NCBI GenBank assembly: GCA_001873945.1
Contig: MNYI01000214.1
Span: 1 to 11,076, forward strand
Source of the DNA: Candidatus Desantisbacteria bacterium CG2_30_40_21
GTDB taxonomy: Bacteria; UBA9089; CG2-30-40-21
Direction of reading: 5' to 3'
Length of the DNA: 11,076 nt
Positions 5,883-11,076 of the stretch are shown in pieces. A model generated the notes under the pieces. That model made no database searches. It was not told the origin of the DNA and saw nothing but the letters and a program-made list of their open reading frames with translations. Positions within the stretch are counted from its first letter, which is position 1; the number at the start of each line of letters is the position of its first letter. The position numbers were made by a program, and so were the translations under genes.

Positions 5883-7529
5883 TTAATACATACCACCCAT
5901 TCCACCCATACCAGGATCACCGCCAGGCACTGGAGAGGCTTTTTCCTTTTCCGGCATATCAGTAATCATGCACTCTGTAGTCAACATCAATGATGCAATT
6001 GAGGCTGCGTTTTGGAGTGCGGTTCGAGTTACCTTAGCTGGGTCAATTACCCCTGCTGTCATCATGTTTTCAAAGGTATCGGTAGCTGCGTTATAGCCAT
6101 AGGTGAAGTCCTTGTTATTCTTTATTTTGTCGATAATAACAGAACCTTCCTGACCGGCATTTGCTACTATTTGTCTTATTGGTGCCTCTGTAGATCTTTT
6201 GATAATAGTTGCCCCTAATTTTTCATCACCTGTTAGGATTGCTATAACCTCATCTATAACAGCTTGACTCTTCAGCAGCATTATGCCACCGCCTGGCACA
6301 ATCCCTTCCTCAACAGCTGCTCTGGTAGCATGAAGGGCATCTTCAATCCTTGTCTTTTTCTCCTTCATCTCTGTCTCGGTTGCTGCTCCAATGCTCATAA
6401 CAGCTACACCACCGGCTAATTTGGCCAATCTCTCCTGCAACTTCTCCTTATCATAATCTGAGGTTGTATCCTCAATCTGAAGTTTTATTTGAGACACTCT
6501 TGCCGCTATATCCTTCTTTGAGCCAGCCCCTTCAATAATGACTGTGTTTTCTTTGTCAATGCTTATTCTCTTTGCTCTGCCCATGCTTTCTATCTTTGCA
6601 TGTTCAAGCTTCATGCCCAAATCTTCAGAAATAACCGTTCCACCAGTAAGAATGGCAATGTCCTCAAGCATTGCCTTTCTCCTATCCCCAAAACCAGGGG
6701 CTTTTATGGCAACGCATTTTAATGTTCCTCTGATCTTGTTTATCACTAATGTAGCCAGAGCCTCACCATCAATATCCTCAGCAATAATCATGAATGATTT
6801 ACCCATTTGGACAATTTTCTCTAACATAGGCAGAATATCCTTCATCACGCTGATCTTTTTCTCATAGATAAGAATGTATGGGTCATCCAGAGAACATTCC
6901 ATCTTCTCAGGGTCTGTTACAAAATATGGGGAAATATATCCACGGTCAAACTGCATACCCTCAACCACATCTAAGGATGTAGCAATGGTCTTGGACTCCT
7001 CTACAGTGATAACGCCATCCTTGCCTACCTTTTCCATGGCATCAGCAATCAGATCACCAATCGTTCTGTCCATGTGAGCAGAAATGGTGGCTACATCAGA
7101 GATCTGCTGCTTATCGGTTAACTTTTCTGCTTTTTTTTCTATTTCCTTAATAACTGCTTCTACTGCCTTTTCTATCCCTCTTTTTAATTCCATTGGATTA
7201 GCACCAGCAGCAAGATTTTTCACACCTTCTTTATAAATAGCCTGAGTAAGAACGGTTGCGGTTGTTGTCCCATCACCAGCAACATCAGATGTCTTACTGG
7301 CTACCTCACGAATCAAATGTGCCCCCATATTTTCATATGGATCTTGAAGGTCTATTTCCTTAGCTACTGTAACACCATCACAAGTAATGGTAGGAGAACC
7401 CCACTTTTTATCAATAACCACATTTCTGCCCTTAGGACCAAGTGTAGCCTTTACTGCCTCAGCAAGTGTATCTACCCCTCTCATAATAGATTTTCTTGCA
7501 TCTTCACCAAACAAAATCTGCTTTGCCAT
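5883..7529 (-). CDS. groEL: Chaperonin GroEL (Hsp60, 60 kDa subunit)
   Basis: ATP-driven folding cage; forms a double ring of 14 subunits capped by GroES in the cytosol. The 548-residue protein starts MAKQILFGEDARKS. ATP-site motifs are ATLGPKGRNVV near 28-38, the GDGTTT loop with Asp86 at 85-90, and EDALHATRAAVEEGIVPGGG near residue 400 with the catalytic Asp of EDALHATRA. The C-terminus is the flexible GGM tail ending GMGGMGGMY. Length and motifs are those of an ordinary functional GroEL. The frame is open 20 codons further upstream, but GGAGGT lies 9 bases before the chosen ATG and the family N-terminus matches there. groES lies 93 bp upstream with two hairpins between them. A single copy is seen. 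Confidence 0.99.
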   Translation of the reverse strand: MAKQILFGEDARKSIMRGVDTLAEAVKATLGPKGRNVVIDKKWGSPTITCDGVTVAKEIDLQDPYENMGAHLIREVASKTSDVAGDGTTTATVLTQAIYKEGVKNLAAGANPMELKRGIEKAVEAVIKEIEKKAEKLTDKQQISDVATISAHMDRTIGDLIADAMEKVGKDGVITVEESKTIATSLDVVEGMQFDRGYISPYFVTDPEKMECSLDDPYILIYEKKISVMKDILPMLEKIVQMGKSFMIIAEDIDGEALATLVINKIRGTLKCVAIKAPGFGDRRKAMLEDIAILTGGTVISEDLGMKLEHAKIESMGRAKRISIDKENTVIIEGAGSKKDIAARVSQIKLQIEDTTSDYDKEKLQERLAKLAGGVAVMSIGAATETEMKEKKTRIEDALHATRAAVEEGIVPGGGIMLLKSQAVIDEVIAILTGDEKLGATIIKRSTEAPIRQIVANAGQEGSVIIDKIKNNKDFTYGYNAATDTFENMMTAGVIDPAKVTRTALQNAASIASLMLTTECMITDMPEKEKASPVPGGDPGMGGMGGMY

Positions 7530-7538
7530 CTTTAACTT

Positions 7539-7544
7539 ACCTCC
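7539..7544 (-). promoter_or_regulatory. Ribosome binding site that sets the groEL start
   Basis: GGAGGT on the minus strand, 9 bases before the ATG at 7529. It decides against the in-frame upstream ATG at 7589, which lies in hairpin-forming repeat sequence. Confidence 0.85.
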
Positions 7545-7558
7545 ATAAATTTCAAATT

Positions 7559-7577
7559 CCCCCAAAATATCGGGGGG
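7559..7577. repeat. C5/G5 hairpin in groES-groEL spacer
   Basis: CCCCC (7559-7563) and GGGGG (within 7572-7577) flank an A/T-rich loop (AAAATATC). On the minus strand this hairpin lies about 15 bases upstream of the groEL ribosome site, where it could influence mRNA processing or relative GroES/GroEL output. This is structural inference only. Confidence 0.45.
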
Positions 7578-7590
7578 TTTAACAGTCAAA

Positions 7591-7628
7591 ATTCCCCCTT
7601 AATAAAGGGGGTCAGGGGTTTGTTATTC
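7591..7628. repeat. TTAATAAAGGGG short palindromic repeat, copy 2 (overlaps groES stop)
   Basis: CCCCCTT (7594-7600), loop AATA and AAGGGGG (7605-7611) form a perfect 7 bp hairpin. The whole unit matches 3311-3347. Its right part runs through the groES TAA stop (7623-7625) into the last Glu codon. Confidence 0.65.
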
Positions 7629-7910
7629 TATAACCCCAAGGATATCATCCTGATGCATGATGAGGCATTCTTCCTCTTCAATCTTCACATCAGTGCCTGA
7701 ATACTTGCCAAAAAGTACCTTATCGCCAACCTTAACATCCATAGCAATCTTATCGCCCTTTTCTGTTACCTTGCCAGGTCCAACAGCCAACACCTCACCC
7801 TTCTGTGGTTTCTCTTTGGCTGTATCAGGGATGATTATGCCTCCCTTTGATTTTTCTTCGCCCTCAATCCTCTTTACAATGACCCTGTCTCCTAATGGTC
7901 TGATTTTCAT
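7623..7910 (-). CDS. groES: Co-chaperonin GroES (Hsp10)
   Basis: Seven copies form the lid of the GroEL cage. The 95-residue product has the family length and starts MKIRPLGDRVIVKR. The mobile loop that contacts GroEL lies at about 17-35 (EEKSKGGIIIPDTAKEKPQKG, with the GGIII hydrophobic tip). VGPGKVTEKG, DKVLFGKYSGTDVKIEEEE and the terminal DDILGVIE complete the fold. AGGAGG lies 7 bases before the ATG. It is followed by groEL. The spacer after its stop holds two small hairpins. No CIRCE operator is present in the 173 bp upstream. Confidence 0.99.
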   Translation of the reverse strand: MKIRPLGDRVIVKRIEGEEKSKGGIIIPDTAKEKPQKGEVLAVGPGKVTEKGDKIAMDVKVGDKVLFGKYSGTDVKIEEEECLIMHQDDILGVIE

Positions 7911-7935
7911 ACTTCGTCCTCCTCTTATTGATAAT

Positions 7936-7959
7936 AACCGCCTGCTTATGCTTGCGGTT
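7936..7959. repeat. Small hairpin in groES leader
   Basis: AACCGC (7936-7941) and GCGGTT (7954-7959) form a perfect 6 bp stem around a 12-base loop, about 26 bases upstream of the groES start and just before its AGGAGG site. It may be a leader structure; function is not shown. Confidence 0.4.
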
Positions 7960-8008
7960 TAGAATTCTCACCTACGCGTTTTAAGCGTGCAACGACAAAA
8001 CTCCTCAC
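7946..8008 (-). other. Possible 20-codon leader ORF upstream of groES (uncertain)
   Basis: A minus-strand frame opens with GTG inside an AAAGGAGGTGAGGAG tract and reads VRSFVVARLKRVGENSKPQA, a basic short peptide ending in TAA at 7946-7948. The GTG is too close to the SD core to be used by it. An alternative TTG at 7998-7996 is properly spaced but encodes only about five codons. I have no family match for it. It may be a leader peptide, the remnant of a lost gene or chance. Confidence 0.15.
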
Positions 8009-8015
8009 CTCCTTT
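8001..8015 (-). promoter_or_regulatory. Extended SD-like tract without an evident gene
   Basis: AAAGGAGGTGAGGAG on the minus strand. Its first 11 bases complement the conserved 3' end of bacterial 16S rRNA (TCACCTCCTTT). It lies about 90 bases before the groES ATG, which has its own AGGAGG site. It is either an orphan ribosome site, part of a leader ORF or a relic. Confidence 0.4.
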
Positions 8016-8029
8016 GCAAGAACAATCGT

Positions 8030-8053
8030 AGGGGCAGACCTCTGTGTCTGCCC
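8030..8053. repeat. TAGGGGCAGAC hairpin repeat, short form, downstream of dnaK
   Basis: GGGCAGAC (8032-8039) and GTCTGCCC (8046-8053) form an exact 8 bp stem with a 6-base loop. It shares TAGGGGCAGACCT and TGTCTGCCCGA with the larger repeat at 10017-10090. It lies about 31 bases past the dnaK stop on the minus strand. What follows is CCTACGATTGTTC, not a U-run, so a terminator role is doubtful. Confidence 0.65.
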
Positions 8054-8083
8054 GATAGTTGGATGTCAATTTATAGTGATGAG

Positions 8084-9988
8084 TTATTCTCCAACTTTAT
8101 ACTCTCCATCTATTACTTCCCCTTCTTTTACATCCCCTTCCTTTGTGTTGTCCGAGGTTGCCTGCTGCTGAGCTTGTGCCTGTTGCTCGGCTGCTTGCTT
8201 GTACATCTCTTCACCTATTTTTTGTGAAGCCTTGCCCAACTTTTCTATGCCGCTCTTTACTGCCTCAACACCCTTTTTCTCTATAGCATCCTTCAACTCA
8301 GAAATAGCATCCTCTATCTCTTTCTTCTCAGCATCATTCAGTTTATCCCCATACTCGCTTACTGCCTTCTGGGTGGCATAAATAAGTGTGTCTGCCTGAT
8401 TAAAGGTTTCTATCTCCTCTTTTTTCTTTTTATCCTCTTCTTCATGTGCCTTTGCCTCTTGCACAAGATTTTCCACAGTATTCTTTGACAATCCTGATGA
8501 GGCAGTAATGGTTATCCTTTGATCTCGTCCAGTAGCCATGTCTTTGGCTATTACCTGCAAGATACCATTAACATCAATATCAAAGGTTACCTGAATCTTT
8601 GGCACCCCCCTTGGAGCAGGTGGAATTCCAATTAGATGAAATCGTCCTAAAGTCTTATTGTCTGCTGCCATCTGCCGTTCACCCTGAATAACATGTATCT
8701 CAACCTCATTCTGACCATCTGCAGCAGTAGAGAATATCTCTTCTTTTTTGGTAGGTATTGTTGTGTTCCTCTCTATCATTCTCGTAAACACTCCGCCGAG
8801 TGTCTCAATTCCAAGGGAAAGAGGGGTAACATCTAATAACAGAACATCCTTGACCTCACCCTTGAGAACCCCTGCCTGAATAGCTGCCCCTATAGCTACA
8901 ACCTCATCCGGATTAACCCCCCGATGAGGTTCCTTGCCAAACAGCTTTTTTACTAATTCCTGAACCTTTGGCATTCGGGTCATACCGCCAACCAGAACAA
9001 CCTCATCTATCGATGAAGTCTGTATCCCGGAATCAGCTAATGCCTTTTGACATGGACCTGTTGTGCGTTCAAGCAGATCACCTACTAATTGTTCTAATTT
9101 CGCCCGAGTCAGGGTGGTATTAAGATGCTTTGGACCAGAGGCATCTGCAGTAACAAATGGCAAGTTTATCTCTGTAGACATTGTTGTGGAAAGCTCACAC
9201 TTTGCCTTTTCCGCTGCCTCTTTAAGCCTTTGAATAGCCATCTTGTCCTGTTTCAGGTCTATCCCCTGATCCTTCTTATATTCCTCACACAACCAGTTAA
9301 TTATCTTCTGGTCAAAGTCATCACCACCAAGATGTGTATCCCCATTGGTTGCCTTTACCTCAAAGACACCATCCCCTATCTCCAAGATAGAGACATCAAA
9401 GGTTCCACCACCAAGGTCATAAACTACAATGATTTCATTTTTCTTTTTATCCAATCCATAGGCAAGTGATGCAGCTGTGGGTTCATTGATAATTCTCAAT
9501 ACCTCCAGTCCGGCTATCTTGCCTGCATCCTTGGTTGCCTGTCGTTGGGAATCGTTAAAATAAGCTGGCACAGTGATAACTGCCTCGGTTACTTTTTCCC
9601 CAAGATATGTCTCTGCATCCTGTTTTAGTTTCTGAAGAATCATGGCTGATATTTCCTGAGGTGAATATTCCCTGTCTCCAGCCTTTACCCATGCATCACC
9701 ATTTTTGGCATTTGTAACCTTAAAGGGTGCTTCTTTCATTTCTCTACTTACTTCGTTGTATTTTCTTCCAATAAATCGTTTAATAGAAAACAGGGTGTTT
9801 TCTGAATTAGTCACTGCCTGTCTTTTGGCTATCTGACCCACCAACCGCTCCCCTGCTTTGGTGTAAGCAACTATTGATGGCGTAGTTCTGCCCCCTTCTG
9901 AATTGGGGATGACTACAGGCTCACCTCCCTCTATAACAGCCACACATGAATTGGTTGTCCCAAGATCAATTCCAATTACCTTTCCCAT
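8084..9988 (-). CDS. dnaK: Molecular chaperone DnaK (Hsp70)
   Basis: ATP-dependent cytosolic chaperone that binds exposed hydrophobic peptides, normally working with DnaJ and GrpE. The 634-residue protein has the typical length. The nucleotide-binding domain carries GIDLGTTNSCVAV (6-18), YDLGGGTFDVS (190-200) and VLVGGMTRMPKVQ (331-343). The interdomain linker is DVLLLDVTPLSLG (381-393), followed by the beta-sandwich substrate domain and a helical lid from about residue 505 rich in Lys/Glu. The tail is Gln/Ala-rich and ends acidic (EGEVIDGEYKVGE). AAGGAGGTT sits 6 bases before the ATG. grpE and dnaJ are absent here, which is less usual for a dnaK locus. A 74 bp palindromic repeat lies between it and the receiver-domain gene. 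Confidence 0.99.
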   Translation of the reverse strand: MGKVIGIDLGTTNSCVAVIEGGEPVVIPNSEGGRTTPSIVAYTKAGERLVGQIAKRQAVTNSENTLFSIKRFIGRKYNEVSREMKEAPFKVTNAKNGDAWVKAGDREYSPQEISAMILQKLKQDAETYLGEKVTEAVITVPAYFNDSQRQATKDAGKIAGLEVLRIINEPTAASLAYGLDKKKNEIIVVYDLGGGTFDVSILEIGDGVFEVKATNGDTHLGGDDFDQKIINWLCEEYKKDQGIDLKQDKMAIQRLKEAAEKAKCELSTTMSTEINLPFVTADASGPKHLNTTLTRAKLEQLVGDLLERTTGPCQKALADSGIQTSSIDEVVLVGGMTRMPKVQELVKKLFGKEPHRGVNPDEVVAIGAAIQAGVLKGEVKDVLLLDVTPLSLGIETLGGVFTRMIERNTTIPTKKEEIFSTAADGQNEVEIHVIQGERQMAADNKTLGRFHLIGIPPAPRGVPKIQVTFDIDVNGILQVIAKDMATGRDQRITITASSGLSKNTVENLVQEAKAHEEEDKKKKEEIETFNQADTLIYATQKAVSEYGDKLNDAEKKEIEDAISELKDAIEKKGVEAVKSGIEKLGKASQKIGEEMYKQAAEQQAQAQQQATSDNTKEGDVKEGEVIDGEYKVGE

Positions 9989-10016
9989 ATTTTCAACCTC
10001 CTTATATTTTTATTCA

Positions 10017-10090
10017 TAGGGGCGAACCTATGTGTTCGTCCTGATTATCATTCGGGCAGACGCACAGGAAGACACATAGGTCTGCCCCTA
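10017..10090. mobile_element. 74 bp palindromic repeat between response regulator and dnaK
   Basis: The ends TAGGGGCGAACCTATGTGT (10017-10035) and the reverse complement of 10072-10090 (TAGGGGCAGACCTATGTGT) match at 17 of 19 positions. The core contains further partly complementary GGGCAGAC/GTTCGTCC segments, so the unit can fold as one long hairpin. A short form is at 8030-8053. It supplies the TAG stop (10088-10090) of the response regulator and ends about 14 bases before the dnaK ribosome site. It is non-coding and MITE/REP-like. Confidence 0.75.
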
Positions 10091-10453
10091 CATGCCCACT
10101 GCTTCTTCTATCAAATCATTCAAAAAATTAGTATTTACAGGCTTTCGCATAAATGAGTATGCCCCTTTCTCCATAGCCTCAATCATTAGCTCCTCTGTGG
10201 TAAATGCACTGGTAATTATCACTGGAAGCTTTGGTTTGCTGATATGTATCTCCTTTAATATCTCCATCCCCATCCATCCAGGTATATTAATATCAAGCAC
10301 AACCACATCTATAAGCGCTGCCTGAACTATCTTAATAGCTACTGGGCTGCTGGAGATAATCTTTGTAATATACCCTCTACTTCTGAGGGTTATGGAAAGA
10401 CTCCTTTGAGACACAATATCATCATCAATAATAAGAATGGTATCTTCAGCCAT
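10088..10453 (-). CDS. Stand-alone response-regulator receiver protein (CheY-like)
   Basis: A 121-residue single receiver (REC) domain with no output domain. The acidic pocket is IIDDD at 8-12, the phospho-acceptor is Asp54 in VVVLDINIPGWMG, the switch Ser82 lies in PVIITSAF, and Lys104 is in the conserved FMRKPVN. It should accept a phosphoryl group from a histidine kinase that is not encoded in this window. It could act as a CheY/Spo0F/DivK-like phospho-relay or protein-binding switch; sequence does not tell which. GAGGA lies about 7 bases before the ATG. The TAG stop is contributed by the palindromic repeat at 10017-10090, so the last residues may have been trimmed or replaced, although the domain is full length. 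It lies between rpoZ and dnaK. Confidence 0.93.
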   Translation of the reverse strand: MAEDTILIIDDDIVSQRSLSITLRSRGYITKIISSSPVAIKIVQAALIDVVVLDINIPGWMGMEILKEIHISKPKLPVIITSAFTTEELMIEAMEKGAYSFMRKPVNTNFLNDLIEEAVGM

Positions 10454-10502
10454 TTTCCTGTCCTCGGGTAAGACAGCAATTATCCTCTGCTACCACATCG
10501 AC

Positions 10503-10531
10503 TTTGTACATAATCAGCGTTCAGCTGTCAA
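10503..10531 (-). promoter_or_regulatory. Candidate sigma-70 promoter for the receiver-domain gene
   Basis: On the minus strand TTGACA (10531-10526) is followed by a 17-base spacer and TACAAA (10508-10503), an exact -35 and a 4/6 match to TATAAT. Transcription would begin near 10496, about 40 bases upstream of the ATG. The region overlaps AGCTGAACGCTGATT repeat-like sequence, so this could be fortuitous. Confidence 0.3.
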
Positions 10532-10600
10532 TAATCAGCAAAAACCATAACATCAATAGGACATATAAAGGCTGACGGCTTACATTCAAGCTACAGGCAT
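10511..10600. repeat. CAGC-type repeat sequence between rpoZ and receiver gene
   Basis: Contains AATCAGCGTTCAGCTGTCAA, a second AATCAGC, GGCTGACGGCTTACATTCAA and GCTACAGG. These are short degenerate units of the AGCTGA-CGCTGA class frequently seen as intergenic repeats. Their end overlaps the last codons and TGA of rpoZ (10586-10588). Boundaries are approximate. Confidence 0.4.
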
Positions 10601-10774
10601 ATTCACTATAATCTTTCCCTGTGCCATCTCTTCCAGAGCAATAGCAATAGGATTTTTCTCCTTTGTTTCAACCAAAGGATAAGATCCCTGCTGAAGCTGA
10701 AGCACCCTTCTGGACAAAACAATAGCCACCTTGTATCTATCCGGAGCCTTATCCAATATTCCATCTAATCGCAT
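10586..10774 (-). CDS. rpoZ: DNA-directed RNA polymerase omega subunit
   Basis: Small subunit that binds the beta-prime C-terminus and aids RNA polymerase assembly. The 62-residue protein matches the short omega form: DGILDKAPDRYKVAIVLSRR (about 4-23) corresponds to the conserved helix with the Arg-Arg pair of the RpoZ family, and NPIAIALEEMAQGKI (41-55) is the second signature. GGGAGG lies about 8 bases before the ATG. The protein lacks the long acidic tail of some relatives, and its last codons run into repeat-like sequence, so a slight C-terminal trim is possible. The usual neighbours gmk and coaBC are not in the window. An exact palindrome is just upstream of the ribosome site. Confidence 0.92.
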   Translation of the reverse strand: MRLDGILDKAPDRYKVAIVLSRRVLQLQQGSYPLVETKEKNPIAIALEEMAQGKIIVNMPVA

Positions 10775-10795
10775 TTTAGAGCCTCCCTTTTTAAT

Positions 10796-10814
10796 TTTAA
10801 GGATATTCCTTAAA
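10796..10814. promoter_or_regulatory. Perfect palindrome upstream of rpoZ
   Basis: TTTAAGGA and TCCTTAAA are exact inverted 8 bp arms around TAT. The site lies 22-40 bases before the rpoZ start, just upstream of its ribosome site. It could be a dimeric repressor site or a small leader hairpin. No regulator is identified. Confidence 0.35.
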
Positions 10815-10853
10815 TACTACAAGCAATTTTCATGCCAGATTTACTACTTATAA

Positions 10854-11050
10854 TGTAACTACTCACCACAAAGGCACGAAGACACAAAAAGTTGATAAGT
10901 TGAATAGTTGATGGGTTGATAAGTGGATGAATTGATAGGAAATGTTTATGAATTATGAATCTGTGTTCCTTTAACCTATAAACTCATCAACCTATCAACC
11001 TATCAACTTATGTGTTCTCCGTGGTGAATTACTTTACCTGAGTAGTTACA
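10854..11050. mobile_element. 197 bp MITE-like element, complete copy
   Basis: The ends are a perfect 12 bp terminal inverted repeat: TGTAACTACTCA at 10854-10865 and its complement TGAGTAGTTACA at 11039-11050. Inside, CACCACAAAGGCACGAAGAC is an imperfect inverted partner of TGTGTTCTCCGTGGTG (11011-11026), and the GTTGATAAG/GTTGATGGG tract pairs with CATCAACCTATCAACCTATC. The whole unit can therefore fold into a long hairpin. There is no reading frame of note, so it is non-autonomous. Bases 10854-11008 match 1483-1629 almost exactly. Target-site duplications are not obvious. Confidence 0.8.
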
Positions 11051-11076
11051 ATTGATATAGTTCAAATCAGGATAAC

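Noticed and set aside
6910..6930. GGGTCTGTTACAAAATATGG inside groEL resembles the end of the palindromic element at 3787.
   Set aside because: It encodes conserved GroEL residues (VTDPEK region) in frame, and the similarity is short, so it is coincidence.
8041..8069. TTGACA (minus strand 8069-8064) just after dnaK as a -35 box for groESL.
   Set aside because: The position 17 bases downstream reads CACAGA inside a repeat, a poor -10, so I do not call a promoter.
7911..8083. CIRCE operator upstream of groES.
   Set aside because: No TTAGCACTC/GAGTGCTAA inverted repeat is present in this interval or before dnaK.
9125..9469. A 114-codon plus-strand open frame.
   Set aside because: It is antisense to the highly conserved DnaK ATPase domain and has no recognisable features.
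1..11076. A novel defence or biosynthetic system.
   Set aside because: All intact genes are recognised housekeeping or widespread families; only the repeats and the pseudogene fall outside that.

Overview
This is a bacterial chromosomal segment with every convincing gene on the minus strand. In the direction of transcription (high to low coordinates) the order is rpoZ (RNA polymerase omega), a stand-alone response-regulator receiver protein, dnaK, groES, groEL, an FmdB-type zinc-ribbon protein, glgA (glycogen/starch synthase), a decapitated class I glutamine amidotransferase remnant, a FapA/DUF342 polymer-forming protein and argH (argininosuccinate lyase). The DNA is moderately AT-rich. Shine-Dalgarno (SD) sites are strong and canonical. 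Intergenic spaces are filled with short palindromic repeats of kinds often seen in large, repeat-rich genomes of uncultivated candidate phyla. The genes are universal, so I cannot assign a taxon from this sequence alone; an uncultivated, repeat-rich bacterium is my best inference.

Layout. 1-81: tail of an 'ACACAGAG'-type repeat just after argH. 82-1452: argH. 1453-1663: a repeat closely matching one at the other end of the window. 1664-3295: the FapA-like gene. 3296-3906: a decayed region with several repeats and two copies of a roughly 60-65 bp palindromic element that bracket a 77-codon amidotransferase fragment. 3907-5403 glgA, 5406-5786 fmdB-like, 5883-7529 groEL and 7623-7910 groES form a tight colinear block, probably one transcription unit. 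8084-9988: dnaK. 10088-10453: receiver-domain protein. 10586-10774: rpoZ. 10775-11076: a complete-looking 197 bp miniature inverted-repeat element with 12 bp perfect terminal repeats.

How the genes relate. DnaK and GroES/GroEL are the core cytosolic folding machines and lie next to each other. No grpE, dnaJ, hrcA or CIRCE operator (the TTAGCACTC inverted repeat) is seen, so heat-shock control must be CIRCE-independent or lie outside the window. GlgA and ArgH are ordinary metabolic enzymes.

I see no convincing new defence, biosynthetic or mobile gene system. The unusual content is the repeats. At least five short palindromic families sit at gene boundaries. One supplies the stop codon of the response regulator, one overlaps the end of groES, one has replaced the 3' end of glgA, and one marks the breakpoint of the amidotransferase pseudogene. 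The groES leader also holds a near-complete anti-SD-complementary tract with no obvious gene.
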